Source: Zonotrichia leucophrys gambelii (taxonomy: Eukaryota > Chordata > Aves > Passeriformes > Passerellidae). From it: a stretch of 64,000 nt of DNA. Position numbers and translations under genes: made by a program. Of this stretch, positions 52,419 to 64,000 are shown one piece after another. The notes beneath the pieces were generated by a model. That model was not told where the DNA came from. It did no database searches and saw only the letters and a program-made list of their open reading frames with translations. Every line of letters starts with the position of its first letter. Position 1 is the stretch's first letter. The stretch is taken from positions 65,821,085 through 65,885,084 of the forward strand of contig NC_088170.1 of assembly GCF_028769735.1 (NCBI RefSeq). The letters are read 5' to 3'.

Positions 52419-53979
52419 AAGTAAACAGTCCAAAGTGCTTCACAGCCCAGAATACAGTTATTATTCAGAAAAATTTCTTTCAATCATCTCTGAAGCCAAA
52501 ATGTGTAGCAGTTAAGTATTTGAGGCACTAGAGCTATTCAGTTCCTGTTTCAGATGAATGAAGATGGTTGCTGGTGGTGAAGATGGAAGTTCCTGTGCCA
52601 GATGAATGAAGATGGTTGGATGGAGGCTGAATTCTCATGAAGCTTTGCTGCAGGGTGCAAGGGAGTGACAGAGGCAGGCTGGCAGGGAGAAAGCAGGGAT
52701 CTGACCCGCTGGAGAAGCTCACACAAGGAACCTTGCAGCCATATGACAGCCCCACACTCCTTCCCACCACATTCCTGCTCCTTGGATGTTAAGTCTGGTT
52801 TTGCTGCCTGAATTTCCCTACAGCATCATTAAGCTCTTTGGGCACCAGCTCCAAGAGTCTTCAAGGCTTTTTTACATCCTCACCATCCCCACCAAGCCTC
52901 TTGCCAAAACATTAGCTCTAAAGAGAAAAATCATCTCTACAAGCACACATCTAATTAGCTACTTCAGCAATGACTCTATGGGTTTGTTCCTTAAATGTTT
53001 ACAAATAATTTGCAAAGGATATATTTAACTTGTGCAGATCCTGAAGAGACTACCCCAGTGCAAGCCCAGGGCAGACCATGAATTACACCAATTCCAAACA
53101 ATATTTTAAGAGCAAGAGAAAGATGGAAAATTCTAAGAAGAGGCCACTCATTAAGCAACAGATGGGTATGTTCAGAAGGAAAGTAAACATGCATTGTCAG
53201 CAAATGAAAAACTCTCTGCATGTTTCTAGGTTCAAGTAGCTTAATTAAGATGCTTAATCATGTGTCAGAACCTTATCCTCTATGGTCACAAGTGTCCTAA
53301 CACCTGTGTGATGACGTGGAGAGCAGAAGGTCCATTGTGCCCAGCAAGATCTTTCCCACAAGCATAGAGACTAATTCAATTTCCTCTGAATTCACTGGAA
53401 ATATTATGACTGACCTGAATTAATGCCCATAATCACTCATCAAAAGCTGTGTTCATGCAAGGACCTTCAAACACAGGAAATTTAATGTCAGCAATAAGCA
53501 AACTCAAATGTAATACACTGCAGGATGTTAGAGCAACAAACACATGACTTGGCTCTTCATTCCACCTAAATGGCTGGAAAATCCCATGGTACTTTAGCAA
53601 AATTTCCAGGTAGGTTGCATCACAAATTAAATTCTTAATATTTGCAACAGGAAACCAATACACCACCCACTTGGCTTTACACAACAAATGTTTGGAAGGA
53701 TTTTTTTACTGTGCAGGTCTAGTGCCTGGTCCCTTTAAGGTTTAGTTAGGACAAGAGCAGGTTTGCCTTGTTTAGTTGAGTTGAAGGTGTGTTAGAAATG
53801 ACATTTAAAGCAATTTGTGATTTTTAATGAAAACTATAATATTTATTTATCCATTTTCCTTTATGCACCACACACATTCACCTGATCCTTTGTGCTCCTC
53901 CTACTATCACAATGATAGCAGTTTAACACAATCAATCTCCCATAATGTTTAAAGCCTCCAGTTTAGTCTGGAGTTTGGT

Positions 53980-54610
53980 TGTGTGAAAAACACCAATCAC
54001 TTGTTTTTAAAATTTTCAAAAGTTTAATGATAATAAAATGGTTATAAAAATAGCTATATAATTAGAGTAATAATAATTTGGACAATTTGGATTAGGACAA
54101 TATGAGAGAACAGAAACAAAGAGTTACAGACGTCTGAGTACCTCTTTCTGGACAAAATAAGCCTGAAAAAGGACACAGTTAACAGAGGATTAACCCTTAA
54201 AAACAATAGACTTTTGAATATTCATACATCTCATACATGATGCATAAATTCCACTCAAACACAGGAGTCTGTCTGGTCAGTGTCAGCTTCTTCCTCTTAA
54301 ACCTAGCAGCATCATCATGGCTGAGTGAGGCGGGAAGAAGTTCATTTCTTCTGATAATGGAGCAATAAATTCTCTTTTTCTGAAAGATTTAGGTGTCCTG
54401 CAGCTGCTATCTGGTGTGAGTACCTCATTCCTTTCTTAAAAAAATATCCCACATACATAGTTCCTATTTTAACTACAGAAGTTACCTTTTAACTACAAAA
54501 CTGCATTTTACCATATTATTAAAATGTTAATACAGCACTACTAATCAATACAACATAATACATACAGTAAACATCTGCATAGAGCCATACAATATGAACT
54601 TTTCGCCATT
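53980..54610 (+). mobile_element. Solo LTR, ERVL-like avian type, sense copy of the 1250-1830 LTR
   Basis: It begins TGTGTGAAAAACACCAATCA and has GGTTATAAAAATAGC, GAACAGAAACAAAGAGTTAC and CCTGAAAAAGGACACA blocks. It then has GAGCAATAAATTCTC (polyadenylation signal), GATTTAGGTGTCCTGCAG, and a long tail with CAATACAACATAATACATAC. The whole order is mirrored in 1250-1830. There is no retroviral coding sequence next to it. The 3' boundary is approximate. Confidence 0.78.
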
Positions 54611-55379
54611 TTCACCATGCATTCACTGCTGCTTTGCATTTCTAGTTTGGGGAAGCCTCAGAGCTCCCCAAAGCAGCCTCACCATCACACTCAGGGTCAC
54701 CCACAGGCAGGGAGGCAGAGGCTGGGGAAGAGCTGGTCAGAGATGCAGTGCTGGGCACGGGGCTGCTGCAGACACGCTCCCCTCCCTGATGTGCAAACCA
54801 AACGGGCACTGCACCCTGTGCTCTGGAGGGAGGGCACACAAACTGCTCCGTGCTACAGAGAAAGGGGAGAAAAGGCTTAGTCCCACCCCTGCAGTGTCCT
54901 CTGCATTGAGCCCATCTGTCCCCCCCTGAAATCAGAGGCAGGATGCGAGCATGTGGGAAGACAGCAAATACAGAGTGTAATCTGGGAGGAGACAGCTGAA
55001 GAAGCTGAATCACCCCCGAAGGACACATGGAGCATCCCTCAAAGGGGTGATGGCATTTGGAGCATGATGTGCCTTTGGGAGGGGGTGTCTGTACATATGA
55101 GCCACCCCAACTGCTGGTGGTGCTGTGTTGGGGAAGGCGAAACAGGAAAGCCTTATAAATATGATTGCCTGGCAAAGGATTTTGAGAATACAGAAACTGT
55201 AAGTGAGATTAAAATGAAAGCAAGCTTTGAGATACCTTAGTTACTGTACAACTGGAAAACAATGGTGTGGCCAGCTGAAGGTAATCCCCTTTTGATGAAA
55301 CAACACCCTCTGCTTGCAGACAGGTCCAAGGGTCAGAGCAGACCCTGCTAGCTTGGTAGAAGGGGCCCAAAGAGGAGTT

Positions 55380-55800
55380 TTTAGGGTTTAAAATGTAACA
55401 CAGTATGGTAGTGTAATGATTCTTATAGGGTGTATGTAAATGCTATAGGATTTGTCTATTGTAGTAGACTGGTTAGTGAGAATTAGAATATTCAACAAAG
55501 AAGAAGATTTATGGTATTGTAACAGGAACTTCTCTCTCATTTATTCTTTTGTCCTCTTTTACTCTTTTGCTCTCATCTTCTTTACCACGCTCTTGCCTTC
55601 TCTCTCTTTTCCTCTCTTTCCCTCTCTCAGTCCTGCTCCGAGCTGTGGATGGCAGCTCCCAGCAAGGCCCTGCACCCAGGCCTTTGGCAATAAACCATAC
55701 GTTCCACGACTGTCAGAACCCAGGAAATTCCTCTGGCTGCCCTGGAGGCCTCCAGCCCTGCCCAGGGGGCTCAGAGACCTTGGCACAGAGCCCAAGATCC
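55380..55800 (+). mobile_element. Probable LTR fragment, third type, with CT-rich tract
   Basis: An AT-rich upstream part leads into about 100 bases of almost pure pyrimidine (about 55530-55630). Then come GAGCTGTGGATGGCAGCTCC and TTGGCAATAAACCATACG (polyadenylation signal), and a GC-rich tail. The arrangement resembles the R-U5 end of songbird LTRs, but no second copy exists in this window, so the call rests on layout alone. Confidence 0.5.
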
Positions 55801-55834
55801 CTGTGCCTTTGATTTAGCCCTTAGAAAAAACAAT

Positions 55835-56040
55835 TACCAACCTTTATATGAAGAATTACAAGTCAAGAGGGTTTAAGTAAAATAATAGTTAGTTGGTCAC
55901 AGAGTGAAAAATAGATTTTTGGAGTTTTTAGAATGGGGGTTCAGGGGGCAAGATGGAGGAATCTGGATGTGTCCTGCCTTTCTCCTTCTTGGCCTCCATC
56001 TTCTGGATGAACAATATTAATTTCAATAACACCTTGGGGT
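55835..56040 (+). mobile_element. Partial LTR, family B (U3 part only)
   Basis: Aligns with the first 200 or so bases of the 34345-34771 LTR through GGTCACAGAGTGAAAA, GGGCAAGATGGAGGAATCTG and GTGTCC…GCCTTTCTCCTTCTT. The match ends after CCATCTTCTGGATG. It follows the 55380 fragment directly, so one element may have inserted beside the other. Confidence 0.6.
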
Positions 56041-58913
56041 TTGGACAAGCAGGTGTGGCATCATCAGAATGTTTTGTTGGTAGCACAAAGTCCAATGGTG
56101 ATGGAGCAAATTTGTCCCACTCCTCTGCCAGCAGATGAGCAGTGCCAGATGTGAGTAACAGGCAGACACTCCCTCTGGCTTGCAGGGAAGCTTGGGTACA
56201 TCGAGAGCCAAGGAAAGAAACACTGTGAAGTGGCAGCTCCTTGCTGGTCATGGATCAGGAGGGATTTGGGGATGGGTTAATTAACTCCACTTTTATCCCC
56301 TTCCAGAAGCACCGAGCGAGTCTCAAAGGTTCAGAGGATTCATTCTGCTAAGCCTCCAAATGCCTGCACACAGCCCTGCAGAAATACTCACTGGACTGCC
56401 TGATCTACTCAAGACTGACAGGATTTATTATTTTAAAAGGTGCTGCTCTCACTTTACAGAAGGGGAAGCATTGTGCAGAAAAACTACAAGTTTTTTCTGT
56501 AATCACCAGCGAGAATGGAGCAGAGAGGGCCAAGACTGCTCAATCCCAGAGTAATATCTTAATCAATGGGCCATATTACTTCAATTCCTTCTCCTTCCTA
56601 CCTCAGTGATAGAATCTTAACCCCACTTCTGTGCAGACCCTTTCTTCCTTCTGTCCTTCCCCTCCAGACTCACAACATTATCCCACCCTGCAATAGATAA
56701 ATCTGCCTGGTTAACTCTACACAAAGCAGCTCACTGATGCTTCAGGGTACATGATAGTGCAATATTGGGGCTGCAGCAGAGGGGACACGGACATGGGATG
56801 GGGTGACAGCAGTTCCCATTACTTGCTTCCAAAGAAAAAAAGCTGTGAAAGTGAACATCAAAGCATGGACTTGCTTAAACAAATTAGATCCCATTATGCA
56901 AATTGATATGAAATAAGGAAAATTGCCCTTGCCACCTTTGCAACTCCCTTTTCATCACATTTGCTATTTTTCCTGATGCTCCCCCTCCATCCTGGCAAAC
57001 CCCATGTGCTGCTTGCATCTCCCACATCCCAAAGTGTCCCCAAAATTCCTCCATCTGTGGCACAAAGGGCAGGTGCCACCTCCAGCCACCACTGCTTTGC
57101 TCAGTTTCAGGAATATTCTGAGGCCACTGAACAGAAAGAAGTTGTCTAGAATTAAAAATACAAATAAAGAGAGGCCAATTATTTTTTAGATTCAGGACTT
57201 TTCACCCTACAATTCTCATGTGATGCTGCAATCCATGGGAAAAAGAAGAGGAAGATAAATCTAGGAGTGAAAATTAAGGGAATTTAAGTATACAAAAAAA
57301 AAAATCAAACATATAGAGGGATTAAACCTGGTAAGAAACTATGAAAGGTTTAGTATAAAAAAGAAACTATGAAACTATGAAAATAAAGGATGGATTCCCC
57401 CTGTTCAGAGCAGGTCTGGGTTGGATGCTGTGCCTCAGGCAGACACAAACCTTGGGGCTCAATGCAAAATTATCAAGCTTCCCCTCCAGACTTTCAGTCT
57501 ATGATTCTGCCATGTGCTTTTACAAAGGGGTCAATGATACAAATGAATGAAGGCAATGTTGAGCTCGAGCAATATTTTAACACACAGACAGCCAAGATTT
57601 AAGGGAGCAAGCTGAACTGGGCAACCAAGGACTTCAAGGGAGTTTTCTGGGCATGGCAGCTGTGCAAACAAGGGCTGACAAAAGAGTGCTTGATCTGCAG
57701 CAGAGCCCAAGCACAGACTGGCCCCCTCTGCTTCCTGTGGAGACATTGCATGAGAGCACTGATAGGAGAATTGTCATTTTTCTCCAACTGCTACTGCTAA
57801 AACACAGAAACTTCCACCTCCAAAGGGGCTGAAACACACCCCCAAAACAAGATCTGATATGACCAGGGGTGACATTTGGCTCTGCTCACCAGTTTCCATC
57901 ATGCCACATGGGCTGTGCTGTAGCACTGGAGTGGTGATGAGTACATGGCATGGCCCCCCAGTGATGCTAAAATCCTCCCGTGCCACTGGCTGGCACAGAG
58001 ACACCACGTCCTATTCACTTCCACCAGAAGTGCACAAGCCCCCATAGGTCCAGATCTAGCTCTAATGGACAGTATTCACGTCAATGTTTGCCAAAAAATA
58101 TCTAAAAAATCAATAAATTCCATGGGCTTTGGCAGGAGAATGCTTTTAAGAAGAGAGGGATTAAAATTTGGAAGTTGATGTACAATAAGGGAAACCAAAT
58201 CCTTTAATGCCTGAGCTTTCTGTACATCTCTGCTGGCTCCTGACCATCCCAGAGGCCAAAGAGCTGGCATTAAACCTGCTGTGTGCTGCCATGGATCATT
58301 AATTAGAGGGGCTGCCCTCTGCATAGATAAAAGCAGAGAACCCAGATTTTGCTGTTGTTTTGGCTGCTGATCTGCCAGGAGAGCACGTGAAACACCCCAG
58401 CTACAAACCATGATAGAATCACCTACATTAATATCTATCATATTTAACACCAAAAACCAGGATCAGTTAGAAGAATGCCACACAAAAACCATGGGCAAAC
58501 ACAAGAGCTGCTTAAGTAGGGCAGGTCCCCCCCACAACAACTCTTTCCAAGCCAGTGCTGCATTTGCAAGACGTGACATTTAATGCTGCACCTCCACGAG
58601 CAGCACGTGTCACGGGGAAAATGCCACAAGAAAGCAGGGATCATTTTGCAAAAGCCAGAACCAACAAAGCGTGAGGCTGTGAGGATTCGTGGCTTTGAGT
58701 AACCAAATGTCTTTGGGAATCAATGTTCCATTATTCCCACACAGACCCTGGAGAGAGTTTGGCCTGCAGCATCAGGGTTGATGAGTTCACCAGTTGGCCA
58801 AGAGAAGTGTTTAAATCAGTTTCTGCTGTGGAGGGCACTGCAAACTCACCTCTGCTCAGCTGTCTCATTTGTTTGAAATGAGTCAAGAATTTCAACAGAT
58901 AGGACTGTTACCA

Positions 58914-59288
58914 TGTTCACAGGGGTCTCAGGTTGAGGGAAGAGACGAGGATCTGACTCCATGTTTCAGAAGGCTTGATTTATTATTTTATGATATATAT
59001 TACATTAAAATGATACTAAAAGAATAGAAGAAAGGATTTCATCAGAAGGCTAGCTAAGAATAGAATAGGAAGGAATGATAACAAAGGCTTGTGGCTCAGA
59101 CTCTCTGTCCAAGTCCGCTCACTGTGATTGGCCATTAATTAGAAACAATCACATGAGACCAATCACAGATCCACCTTGCATTCCATAGCAGCAGATAATC
59201 ATTGTTTACATTTTGTTGCTGAGGCCTCTCAGCTTCTCAGGAGGAAAAATCCTAAGGAAAGGATTTTTCATAAAAGATGTCTGCGACA
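58914..59288 (-). mobile_element. Solo LTR, family C, antisense-strand copy 1
   Basis: On the minus strand it starts TGTCGCAGACATCTTTTATG and has GAGAAGCTGAGAGGCCTCAG. Then come CTGTGATTGGTC and GCCAATCACAGTG (two CCAAT boxes), an AATAAATCAAGCCTTCTG polyadenylation region, and a CCCCTGTGAACA end. It is nearly the same as 62571-62940 (roughly nine bases in ten). It shares the AAGCTGAGAGG and GTTTCATGTG-type blocks with family A, so the two families are related. Confidence 0.85.
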
Positions 59289-59301
59289 TAGGATAGTCTC
59301 A

Positions 59302-59697
59302 TGTCACCACATTTCACTTCACAGAGAAATGCAAGGCACAATTCTTCCCAAGAACATTTCTGGCTTTCACATTCTCTGAACCTCAGGGAAAGGAAAAACA
59401 ATTCTTATCTCATTTGCTGTGTGTTTGTGCCAAAGTAGAATGCAATATGGAGATTGTTTACCCAGAGTGATGGGGTTTTGTTTCCTTGGCCTATCAAGGC
59501 CAAGTGTGTGTGTGTGTGTGTTGGGACTATCAGGTGACAATCACGAGATTCTGTGCAGTTGAGTGCTTGGCAGATTCAGTTTAGATGTAAAGTAATATAG
59601 TGTAATATAGTATACAATAATACAGTATAATAAAGTAATTAATTAGCCTTCTGATAAGATGGAGTCAGATGCATCATTCTTTCCCCCTCGTCGGGGG
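59302..59697 (+). mobile_element. Solo LTR, family A-related, divergently abutting the 58914 LTR
   Basis: Starts TGTCACCACATTTCACTTC, then has AAGGAAAAACAATTCTTATC, ATATGGAGATTGTTTACCC, a short (GT)n run at about 59505-59521, AT-rich TAATATAG steps and AATAAAGTAATTAATTAGCC. It ends with GGAGTCAGATGCATCATTC. Only 13 bases separate its first TG from the first TG of the opposite-strand LTR. Confidence 0.75.
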
Positions 59698-62570
59698 TAA
59701 AAATATCCACTAGAGTCTCACATATGGTCACAGGGAGTGATCAGATCAGATTGCTCTCCACTTGAAAGAAAACGACCCAAAAATCTTCATGATGGCTCAG
59801 AGGATGTGAGGATGCATGGGAGCAAGCCACCCTGATCTCAAGGAGAAACTGGGAATTCTGCCAAGAGGGGAACGGGGCAGAGTGAGATGGCAGGGGTTGG
59901 TATGGGGAAGGAGACTGGTGCTGTCCTGGAAATGGCTGCCTGGCTGCAGCAGAGCTCTGCCCACCATTCCTGCTCCCAAAAACCATTCCAGTGCTGATGC
60001 TGTGCTGTGGGACACGCAATGCCTCACCTCAGTGCCATTCCTGTGTGAGGGCCCCAAAGCCGACACCAGGATTGGAGGTGCAGCCCCACCAGGGCAGAGC
60101 ACAGAGGGACAGCCCTGCTCCTGCTGGCCACACTAGCGCTGATGTCTGGGGTGTGAAAGGGAGGGAGGGCAGTGTGGGGCCTCACATCACATGTCCCGTT
60201 GATTTCCAAGGGTCAAAACTGTGAGAGGATACCAGACTGATGTCACCAAGTCAACCACCTTCCCTGAAATGGGCAGCTGGAGACAGCTTTAGAAGAAAGG
60301 TATAAGCTTTAATGACCCTGACATTAATTTCTACTATTTCATATCCCCACAATGTCCTCCCACAACAGCCAACAAGAACGTGGTGACAGCTTCTGTGGCT
60401 TTGGTGCTACCCACCATCTCAGGGTAGCAGTCTCCCCTTCTCTCACCCACAAACACACATGCAAATGCAACACTCAGAGAAGCCTCAGCTCACACACATG
60501 GAGCAGAGATGTGAACAAAACCAGGCAGATGTCAGTTGCTCAGCAAAGGTGGCTCTACTGAGTCTGCAAATCCAAAACATCTGGTTTTTCTCTCCTACTA
60601 CACTTATATTGACAGTGTTTTTTGAAGTTATATCCCTAATTTGCCTATTGGAAAGAGCTGGAGGAGGGTTATTGGCTTCAGTACTGAATACTCCCTTGCC
60701 TTAAAAATAAAACAGAGCTCATTTTTATGAGCTGTAACTTAGAAATGGTGCTACATCCCCATGCCAGACAGTGTTTTTTGACCTCCTCTGATCTCCTACC
60801 ATTGTGATGTTTTGTTCCCACCCACATTACACATCTTGCCTTGCTTTATCTAACAACTGGGCAAGGGACAGCTAATTCCAGCTCAAAGCCAGATGGTTCA
60901 GTGTCCATATGCTGGCTGCCTGGCCAAATTAGTTAAATCTCTGTGGCTGGAAGGACAAGGAGTTGAACTTTGGGGTCATGTGGGGGCTTCAAAACACAGA
61001 CTGCTCACAGCACAGGAAGGAAATTAGTGTCTTCACTAATATTTTTAAGAACTCTATGCTTCTCTGGTCTGCTTTGGGAAACCAGATAGGAGAGAAAGAC
61101 CCTGGATGCCCTAGAAGAGGGTACCCAAAGGTAAATATGGAGGGATGAGTCACTTCATAACCTTCCCTCAGCTGTTACTGAAGAGCAGACTGTGACAAAA
61201 AGCTCCAGTGTTGGTAGCAAGCAGCAAGTGGCTCAGAGCAGGTGTCTGAAGGAAATAGGAATAGTCAAAATTCAGAAGAGAGAAGCCCACCAAAAGGCTA
61301 CTTCATTAGACTTAGAAGGTAGTGATGATTTTAAAATTAACATGGTTTCCAGTTTAGTTTTTTCACACTTTAGCACTTCAAAATTAGGCATGAAATATTC
61401 TGTATGCAAAGCAATGGGCCATGATGGGATTTGTCCTGATCCAGTGTCCTAGCAGGATTTTCTCATGATCTCTCCATTTTGTTTTCCAGATCCTACCCAT
61501 CACCTCTATAACCTCCTGTTCCTCAAGAGTGAAGATCCAGAAATATTTCCATCCATTTCCGTGGTCTTTCTTCCCTAGCACTGCATGTCTTCTACAGCAA
61601 ATCCCAGCCTTTTGTACCACGTGCATAACATGTTCTCATGAGATTTTGCAGTGATAAAGTGAAGCTGGACATGTTCCACAGGTGGAAACCTGAGCTGTGG
61701 AGTTAATCAGCTGTAGCACTAACTGGCTGTGACAAAACCTACCCAGATACACCTTGAAATTTCTGATCCCTGCCCTATCTCATGTTATACTCCCTAGTGA
61801 GGTCACAACAGAGCTCAGACAAAAGCTGAACATTTTCAGCAGAGGTTTTCACCAGGCACTGCTGGAACTTTATAACCCCCTACGAACATAACAAATTAAT
61901 TTAGGTAATTGGAGGACAACCATGAGTGATTCCTGGATCACACACCTGGAGGTAGGTGCTGACCTTGCGCTCACTTGTCTCAAGAATTGTCAGGTGAATG
62001 CTGCTCAGCAGCCATTCAAGGGGAAGAAATTCAAGCTCTGGGTCTTCTACTACTAAAACTTACAGCTCTAGTGTGAAAACAAGGTCCAAAAAACCCTCTG
62101 GAATCCTTGTATTCCTGCAGATCTGGCAGCCCATTTAAGGCAACAGGAATGTCCCCACATCAGTGCCATTTCAGGAATATCCCTAACATCCACAAGAAGC
62201 ACGCCAAACCATGGGACTGATGGTTTCCAATTGGTGGATCCCAACTGGCAGCAGTCAAAAAGGCTTGCAAAGCTTGAGCAGAAGCCTCCAGGCTGTTTAA
62301 TATGAAACACATCAAAACAAATATTAATGATTAGTTAATCATTAAAGGTGAAAAAGATAAAAGCAGTGTCTGCAAGGATTTATCTCAGCCAAAAACAGCG
62401 TACACCATGCTTTAGTCCTTGGCAGCAGCCCTGTTTTTGCAATGTGGAGGACTGTGGATTTACATGTGCAGGCAGTAATTAGGGATGATTCCCACTGCCT
62501 TGCCTGGGAGACTGAGGAGCCAGTGCAGCTCAAGGTGGTGAGCACTCCTGGGCTGAGGTGTGTGCGACTG

Positions 62571-62940
62571 TGTTCACAGGGGCCCCAGGATGAGGGAACA
62601 GACGAGGATCTGACTCCATGTTTCAGAAGGCTTGATTTATTATTTTATGATATATATTATATTAAAACTATACTAAAAGAACAGAAGAAAGGATTTCATC
62701 AGAAGGCTAGCTAAGAACAGAAAAAGAAAGAATGAACAACAAAAGTTTCTGTCTCAGACAGAGTCCAAGCCAGCTGACTGGCCATTAATTAAAAATAACC
62801 AACATGGACCAATCACAGATGCAGCTGTTGCATTCCAAAGCAGCAGATAATCATTGTTTACATTTTGTTCCTGAGGCCTCTCAGCTTCTCAGGAGGAAAA
62901 ATCTTAAAGAAAAGATTTTTCATAAAAGATGTCTGTGGCA
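62571..62940 (-). mobile_element. Solo LTR, family C, antisense-strand copy 2
   Basis: Same orientation and extent as 58914-59288, from TGCCACAGACATCTTTTATG (minus strand, from 62940) to CCCCTGTGAACA at 62571. Copy-specific indels lie in the middle. No obvious target duplication was found, and no retroviral genes lie between the copies. Confidence 0.85.
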
Positions 62941-64000
62941 GGTGGGCTGCTCTGGAGGTATTTCATGAACATAAAAGCAGGCTCTACTTGCAAAACTCCT
63001 GAAAAACAGGCGGAATGACACTCTTGGAAGGGTGATCTGGCAGCAGTCAGAGCAGCTATCCTTGTACACTGCCTCACAAAATGAGAAGATCTCATTAGTC
63101 TGCAGTGAATGAGGAGCTGAATAACTGGTGTAACCCTGTGTGGCCTCCTGGCTCTCAGGTGAGTGCAGTGTGTACACAGTCACCCAGTTCCATCTGAAAC
63201 CTGGCAGCAGACACTGCATCTCTGAAAGGAAAGCCCTGCCATCCATGAAATACCCATTGGACACAGACACAGGGGTGGTGGTGTCACCTGTTATCTCCCT
63301 CCCTGGTTTGAATACATTCTAATGAAGGGTGAATGCTCTGACACCCACTCACCTGCACAGGTAAGTTACACAGGAACATGGAAAAATGCCTACTCATTCA
63401 AGCACAGAGCTGAAAGATTTAACAAAGCCAGGTATTTCACATCACCACATGGGGAACAAATGGAGCTGTCACCCAGGTGTGACAGAGCTGGGACTCCCAG
63501 TTGGGACTCCTACAGCATCTTTATCTACTGGGTTACCCTAGAAGCTAATGCACGTGGGTGAGGTGGAGCTGAACTGCTGATCATAAGGACAATTAACAGC
63601 ACAAAGGCAGAGATGGTTTATGTACTCAGAAAACACTGATGCAACCCAAAAGACACTTTGTCTCACATCAAGAAGCAGGGATATGCTCTACAGTCACATC
63701 CAAAGAGGTTTATGCCTCCAAACCACATTTTCTCCACAAGAGAAGCAGAAAAGAAAATGAGCAACCAAGCACAAATGACATGCTGAACACAAATTTCTTG
63801 TCCCCCAACGAAGCTGAGCCATCCTCTGCATGCTCATCTCTGCTGATTGCTGCTGGGCAGCCTGGAAAATCACCAGCTTTGATTGAGTCTCATCAGACTG
63901 GGTGTGCATGTGACAATTAAAGCAGATTACAGTCCCTCAGTGCCATGCCAGGGGCCAGCAGTGTCACACGTGCCCAGCTGCAGGTGTCTCCTGCAGTGAC

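Noticed and set aside
54642..55175. A 177-residue minus-strand open frame in GC-rich sequence
   Set aside because: Ser/Pro/His-rich, no recognisable domain, no splice context, and overlapping open frames on the other strand. Chance is the simplest explanation.
58914..62940. A complete provirus bounded by two LTRs
   Set aside because: No gag, pol or env-like frames lie between the LTRs, another LTR sits inside, and no primer-binding-like site follows the upstream LTR.

Overview
This is a stretch of vertebrate nuclear DNA, almost certainly from a bird. The evidence is many CR1 LINE 3' ends, several with the terminal TTCTATG-type motif, long repeat-studded introns, and solo retroviral LTRs. The LTR types and their density suggest a songbird (passerine), which is inference. 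There is no operon, phage, CRISPR array or other prokaryote-like structure, and no complete gene.

The only gene I can prove is CAMK1D (calcium/calmodulin-dependent protein kinase ID), read on the minus strand across the whole window. Three consecutive internal exons are present: 51932-52006 (75 bp), 9992-10130 (139 bp) and 4939-5065 (127 bp). They have canonical AG/GT splice sites and compatible phases, and join into 113 residues matching residues about 76-188 of the kinase domain. They cover the hinge, the catalytic HRD loop, the DFG motif and the activation-loop threonine phosphorylated by CaMKK. The earlier exons lie beyond base 64000 and the later exons before base 1. Intron 3 is about 41.8 kb and intron 4 about 4.9 kb; introns 2 and 5 are partial.

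The introns hold ten recognisable CR1 fragments and about a dozen solo or partial LTRs of at least four kinds. A cluster of related LTRs lies at 58.9-59.7 and 62.6-62.9 kb. A 22-bp minisatellite lies at 27.06-27.24 kb, a 35-copy AT-rich pentanucleotide array at 44.36-44.53 kb, and two TA/CA microsatellites at 18.5 and 39.5 kb.

The most unusual structure is an inverted duplication (41203-41617 versus 43952-44540). Its two arms carry the same LTR inserted at the same base of the same 93-bp flank, yet the LTR parts are much more alike than the flanks. A GC-rich patch at 35.1-36.0 kb, with an unexplained open frame and a frame-compensated tandem duplication, is the best candidate for an unrecognised coding remnant. 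I found no convincing undescribed biological system. Identities quoted are hand alignments, and element boundaries are approximate unless a duplication or splice site fixes them.
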